From assembly GCA_035540755.1 (NCBI GenBank), contig DATLGD010000047.1, positions 1 to 7,690 of the forward strand: 7,690 bases of DNA, written 5' to 3'. Within the stretch, counting starts at the first letter, position 1. Every line of letters starts with the position of its first letter. This stretch comes from DATLGD01 sp035540755. GTDB lineage: Bacteria; Actinomycetota; Actinomycetes; Mycobacteriales; SCTD01. Both the position numbers and the translations under genes were made by a program. The notes beneath the pieces are model-generated. The model had not been told where the DNA came from. It ran no database searches and saw only the letters and a list, made by a program, of their open reading frames with translations. Of the stretch, positions 5,532-7,690 are shown one piece after another.

Positions 5532-7690
5532 GTGCGACCTCTGGTGCTGCTCACGTGCCGGTTCTCGGTGGTCCTGCTGATGGCCGGAGCGGTACCGGCC
5601 ACCACGGCTCACGCCGCGTCGGCGTCGGCGTCGGCGACGCAGTCAGGGGTCACCTCGGTGACCATGGTCAGCGAAGGCGAGTACGTCGGCGCCGGCCTGT
5701 CCCAGCTGTTCCATCCGGGAAACGGGTCGGTCACGGCAGCAGGCAGCGCCGGCGCCGTCTCGGTCTCGGTGTCCGGCGGCACGCACGGCAAGTCCTTCTC
5801 CCTGGAGTTCGCGGCGCCCCCCGGCGAGGCGCTGCAGGTCGGCACGTACACCGGCGTACAGCGCAGCGCGTTCCGCGAGGCGGGTCGGCCGGGTATCGAC
5901 ATCTCCGGCGACGGCCGTGGGTGCAACCGACAGGCCGGGCGCTTCACCGTGTTCGACATCGCGTTCGTCGGCGACACCCTCGACCGCCTGCACCTGGTCT
6001 ACGAGCAGCACTGCGAGGGCGGCGAGGCGGCGCTGTTCGGCGAGGTCCGCTGGCGGGCCGCCGGGGGCGATGCCCAGGCGCTCGTCGCACCCGGTGTGAT
6101 CGCCTGGCCGGACGAGTACCCCGGGGTCCGGGGTCGCCCGGTGCCGGTGACGATCGTCAACACCTCCGCGCTGGCGATCACCGTCGGAACGCCGCGCATC
6201 ACCGGTCCCGGGTCAGACAGCTTCATCGTCGCGAGCAACGCGTGCACGTCCCCCGTCGCCGCCGGGAGCTCGTGCACCGTCCACGCGCGCTTCCAGCCCA
6301 CGGCTGCCGGCGACCGCCGGGCGACGCTGGAGATCCCGGCCGACTCCTCCCGGACGACGTGGACGGTCGGGTTGCAGGGCGCCGGCGAGACCGGTCACAC
6401 GTCCTGGCAGATGCGAGGCGATGCCGGCGACTACATCAGCGGCGGCCGCTCCTACTCGTGGACGCCGGCGAACGCCACCATCAGCGGGTACGGGGCGGAG
6501 AGCTTCGTCAGCATCGGCGTCCAGGGCGCAGAGGGCAACTGGTTCACCGCGGAGTTCGCTCCCGGGCGCAACGACGTCCTGCTGCCGGGGGTCACCTACG
6601 AGGGCGCGCGGCGGTACCCGTTCCACAGCCCGGCGCCAGGCCTGACCATCTCCGGATCCGGCCGAGGCTGCAACACCTCGACCGGGCGGTTCACCGTCCA
6701 CGAGATCGTCCACGGGCCGTACGGGCTGGAGGCGTTCTCCGCGACGTTCGAGCAGCACTGCGAAGGAGGTGTTCCGGCGCTCTACGGATCGATCGCGCTG
6801 CGCGCCGCCTCGCCGGCCCAGCCGGTGCCCGGTGGCACTGCGCCGCCCGCGCCCAAGCGCGTCGACATCGTCACGGTGACGGGCACCGACGGGCAGCTGT
6901 GGGTCCGGGACACCGACCGCCTCGGGTGGAGGCCGTACGGCGGTCGGCTGGTCGGCGCACCGGCCTTCGCATGGGGCTACTACGACGACTACTTCATCGG
7001 CGTCGGCGCCGACGAGAACGTCTGGATCCGCAGCTGGGACCAGCCGTGGCGACCGCTCGGCCCGCGCGGCACCCGGTGCTCGGGGGCGTCGGCCGCGGTG
7101 TCGCACACGACCCTGGCGGTGGCCTGCCGCGGCGCCGACGGGGCCGTCTGGGTCGGCAAGACCACCACCGCCGACGGGCGGCTCCCGCAGCTGTCGCGCT
7201 GGCAGTCCTACGGCGGCAGGACCAAGCACGGCGTCTCCGTCGCAGACGTGTCCGAGGCCGAGGGCGTGGCGGCCTTCGTCTACCTCGGCGTCGGGCTCGA
7301 CGACCGGCCCTGGTACCGCACGGACAGCCCGGGCTGGGCGCAGCTGTCGCGGTCGGCGTGCGGTGACACGCTCGCCACGTCCACGTACTTCAACGCCGTG
7401 GCCTGCCGCAACCTCGGCGACGAGCGGCTGAAGACCTTCCACGGACCCTCAGGCACCGACGGCGCCCTCGTCGACGGGCGCGTGGTGGGGCGACCGGGGG
7501 TCAGCGTCGACCCCGACGGCTTGACCCGCTACTACGTCCTCGGCGTGGACCGGTCGATCTGGGTCGCCACCCAGCAGGCCGACGGAAGGCTCGGCCCGTT
7601 CAGGCCCTTCGGCGGCGCAGGCGTGGGCGGCATCTCCGTGCACAGCGTCACCGGGTACGACCAGTCCAGCTCGAGCGCGGACCGGTCGGC
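5532..7690 (+). CDS. Large secreted protein: duplicated GRGCN/EQHCEGG domain, ASH-like domain, propeller-like module (3' truncated)
   Basis: An open frame of 719 residues with no stop before the window edge. Residues 1-28 are a signal peptide (MRPLVLLTCR..., ending AHA), followed by an Ala-Ser repeat linker. Domain A (about 40-178) and domain B (about 290-426) are copies of one another and share ISG-x-GRGCN-x3-GRFTV and EQHCEGG-x2-AL-[FY]-G. Cysteines 131/161 and 380/410 are 30 apart in both copies. Between them (about 183-285) is an immunoglobulin-like choice-of-anchor-D/ASH-type domain (VTIVNTS...GSSCTVHARFQPTAAG...LQGAG, Cys238/Cys248). A Pro-rich linker (427-442) leads to the module at 445-719, the same kind as in the divergent peptidase. 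No catalytic motif is visible, so a surface-binding, adhesive or structural role outside the cell is inferred. GTG 5532 is chosen for its ribosome site; ATG 5487 in the same frame would add 15 residues. The module copy looks nearly complete, so the true end is probably close. Confidence 0.88.
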   Translation, partial: MRPLVLLTCRFSVVLLMAGAVPATTAHAASASASATQSGVTSVTMVSEGEYVGAGLSQLFHPGNGSVTAAGSAGAVSVSVSGGTHGKSFSLEFAAPPGEALQVGTYTGVQRSAFREAGRPGIDISGDGRGCNRQAGRFTVFDIAFVGDTLDRLHLVYEQHCEGGEAALFGEVRWRAAGGDAQALVAPGVIAWPDEYPGVRGRPVPVTIVNTSALAITVGTPRITGPGSDSFIVASNACTSPVAAGSSCTVHARFQPTAAGDRRATLEIPADSSRTTWTVGLQGAGETGHTSWQMRGDAGDYISGGRSYSWTPANATISGYGAESFVSIGVQGAEGNWFTAEFAPGRNDVLLPGVTYEGARRYPFHSPAPGLTISGSGRGCNTSTGRFTVHEIVHGPYGLEAFSATFEQHCEGGVPALYGSIALRAASPAQPVPGGTAPPAPKRVDIVTVTGTDGQLWVRDTDRLGWRPYGGRLVGAPAFAWGYYDDYFIGVGADENVWIRSWDQPWRPLGPRGTRCSGASAAVSHTTLAVACRGADGAVWVGKTTTADGRLPQLSRWQSYGGRTKHGVSVADVSEAEGVAAFVYLGVGLDDRPWYRTDSPGWAQLSRSACGDTLATSTYFNAVACRNLGDERLKTFHGPSGTDGALVDGRVVGRPGVSVDPDGLTRYYVLGVDRSIWVATQQADGRLGPFRPFGGAGVGGISVHSVTGYDQSSSSADRS
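5616..5633 (+). repeat. Three tandem GCGTCG hexamers
   Basis: Three perfect GCGTCG units, followed by GCGACG, encode the Ala-Ser linker just after the predicted signal peptide cleavage site. Copy-number change would keep the frame, so it alters linker length only. Confidence 0.6.
6864..7690 (+). other. Second copy of the shared C-terminal repeat module
   Basis: Residues 445-719 of the plus-strand protein align along their length with residues 486-745 of the peptidase. In the NVWIR segment (486-511 against 527-552) I count 13 identities in 26. In TLAVACRGADGAVWV against TMTVACRGRDGALWM I count 10 in 15. Cysteines 516/532 and 610/625 match peptidase 557/573 and 650/665 with identical spacing. 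The DNA of the two copies is clearly diverged, so this is not a recent duplication. Confidence 0.8.

Noticed and set aside
5498..7366. A 622-codon plus-strand frame beginning at ATG 5498
   Set aside because: Its product is a low-complexity Arg/Gly/Ala-rich sequence without domains. The frame starting at 5532 on the same strand encodes a signal peptide and clear repeated domains, so this one is an out-of-frame shadow.
1..7690. tRNA, rRNA, CRISPR array, transposase, integrase or attachment sites
   Set aside because: No cloverleaf, spacer-repeat pattern, transposase motif or flanking terminal inverted repeats were found on reading both strands.

Overview
The window is high-GC DNA (third codon positions are mostly G or C). 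It has GTG and TTG starts, short purine-rich ribosome sites and secreted proteins of actinobacterial style. A high-GC actinomycete, perhaps of the Geodermatophilaceae or a relative, is the best guess. That guess rests on composition and protein style, not on a search. No RNA gene, CRISPR array, insertion sequence or integrase is visible.

Left part (1-3027). The C-terminal end of a plus-strand protein, probably DUF2786-type, stops at 208. It converges on a minus-strand SGNH/GDSL hydrolase lipoprotein (232-1032). A 311-base non-coding stretch follows, with two adjacent palindromes and a strong hairpin. Next is a 67-aa CspA cold shock protein on the minus strand (1344-1547). Divergent from it is a plus-strand gene for an uncharacterised DUF6929-like protein (1821-2735). 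It probably starts at TTG and may be preceded by an 8-codon upstream frame that overlaps the start. The convergent gap to the next gene holds two hairpins.

Right part (3028-7690). Two genes for large secreted proteins diverge from a 266-base intergenic region. The minus-strand one is a complete 745-aa M28 zinc aminopeptidase with signal peptide, PA domain, a full set of metal ligands and a C-terminal module of about 260 residues. The plus-strand one runs off the window. It has a signal peptide, two copies of an uncharacterised domain (GRGCN...EQHCEGG) flanking a choice-of-anchor-D/ASH-like domain, and then the same kind of C-terminal module as the peptidase.

The shared module has about six repeats of roughly 40 residues (G-x-D-x-x-x-W-x-R...W-x-x-L-G) and two conserved cysteine pairs. 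It looks like a tectonin/PLL-type beta-propeller. This pair is the most interesting part of the window. A sensible but unproven reading is that both proteins are exported and use the module to bind the same surface or extracellular ligand, one bringing peptidase activity and the other a non-enzymatic beta-rich scaffold.
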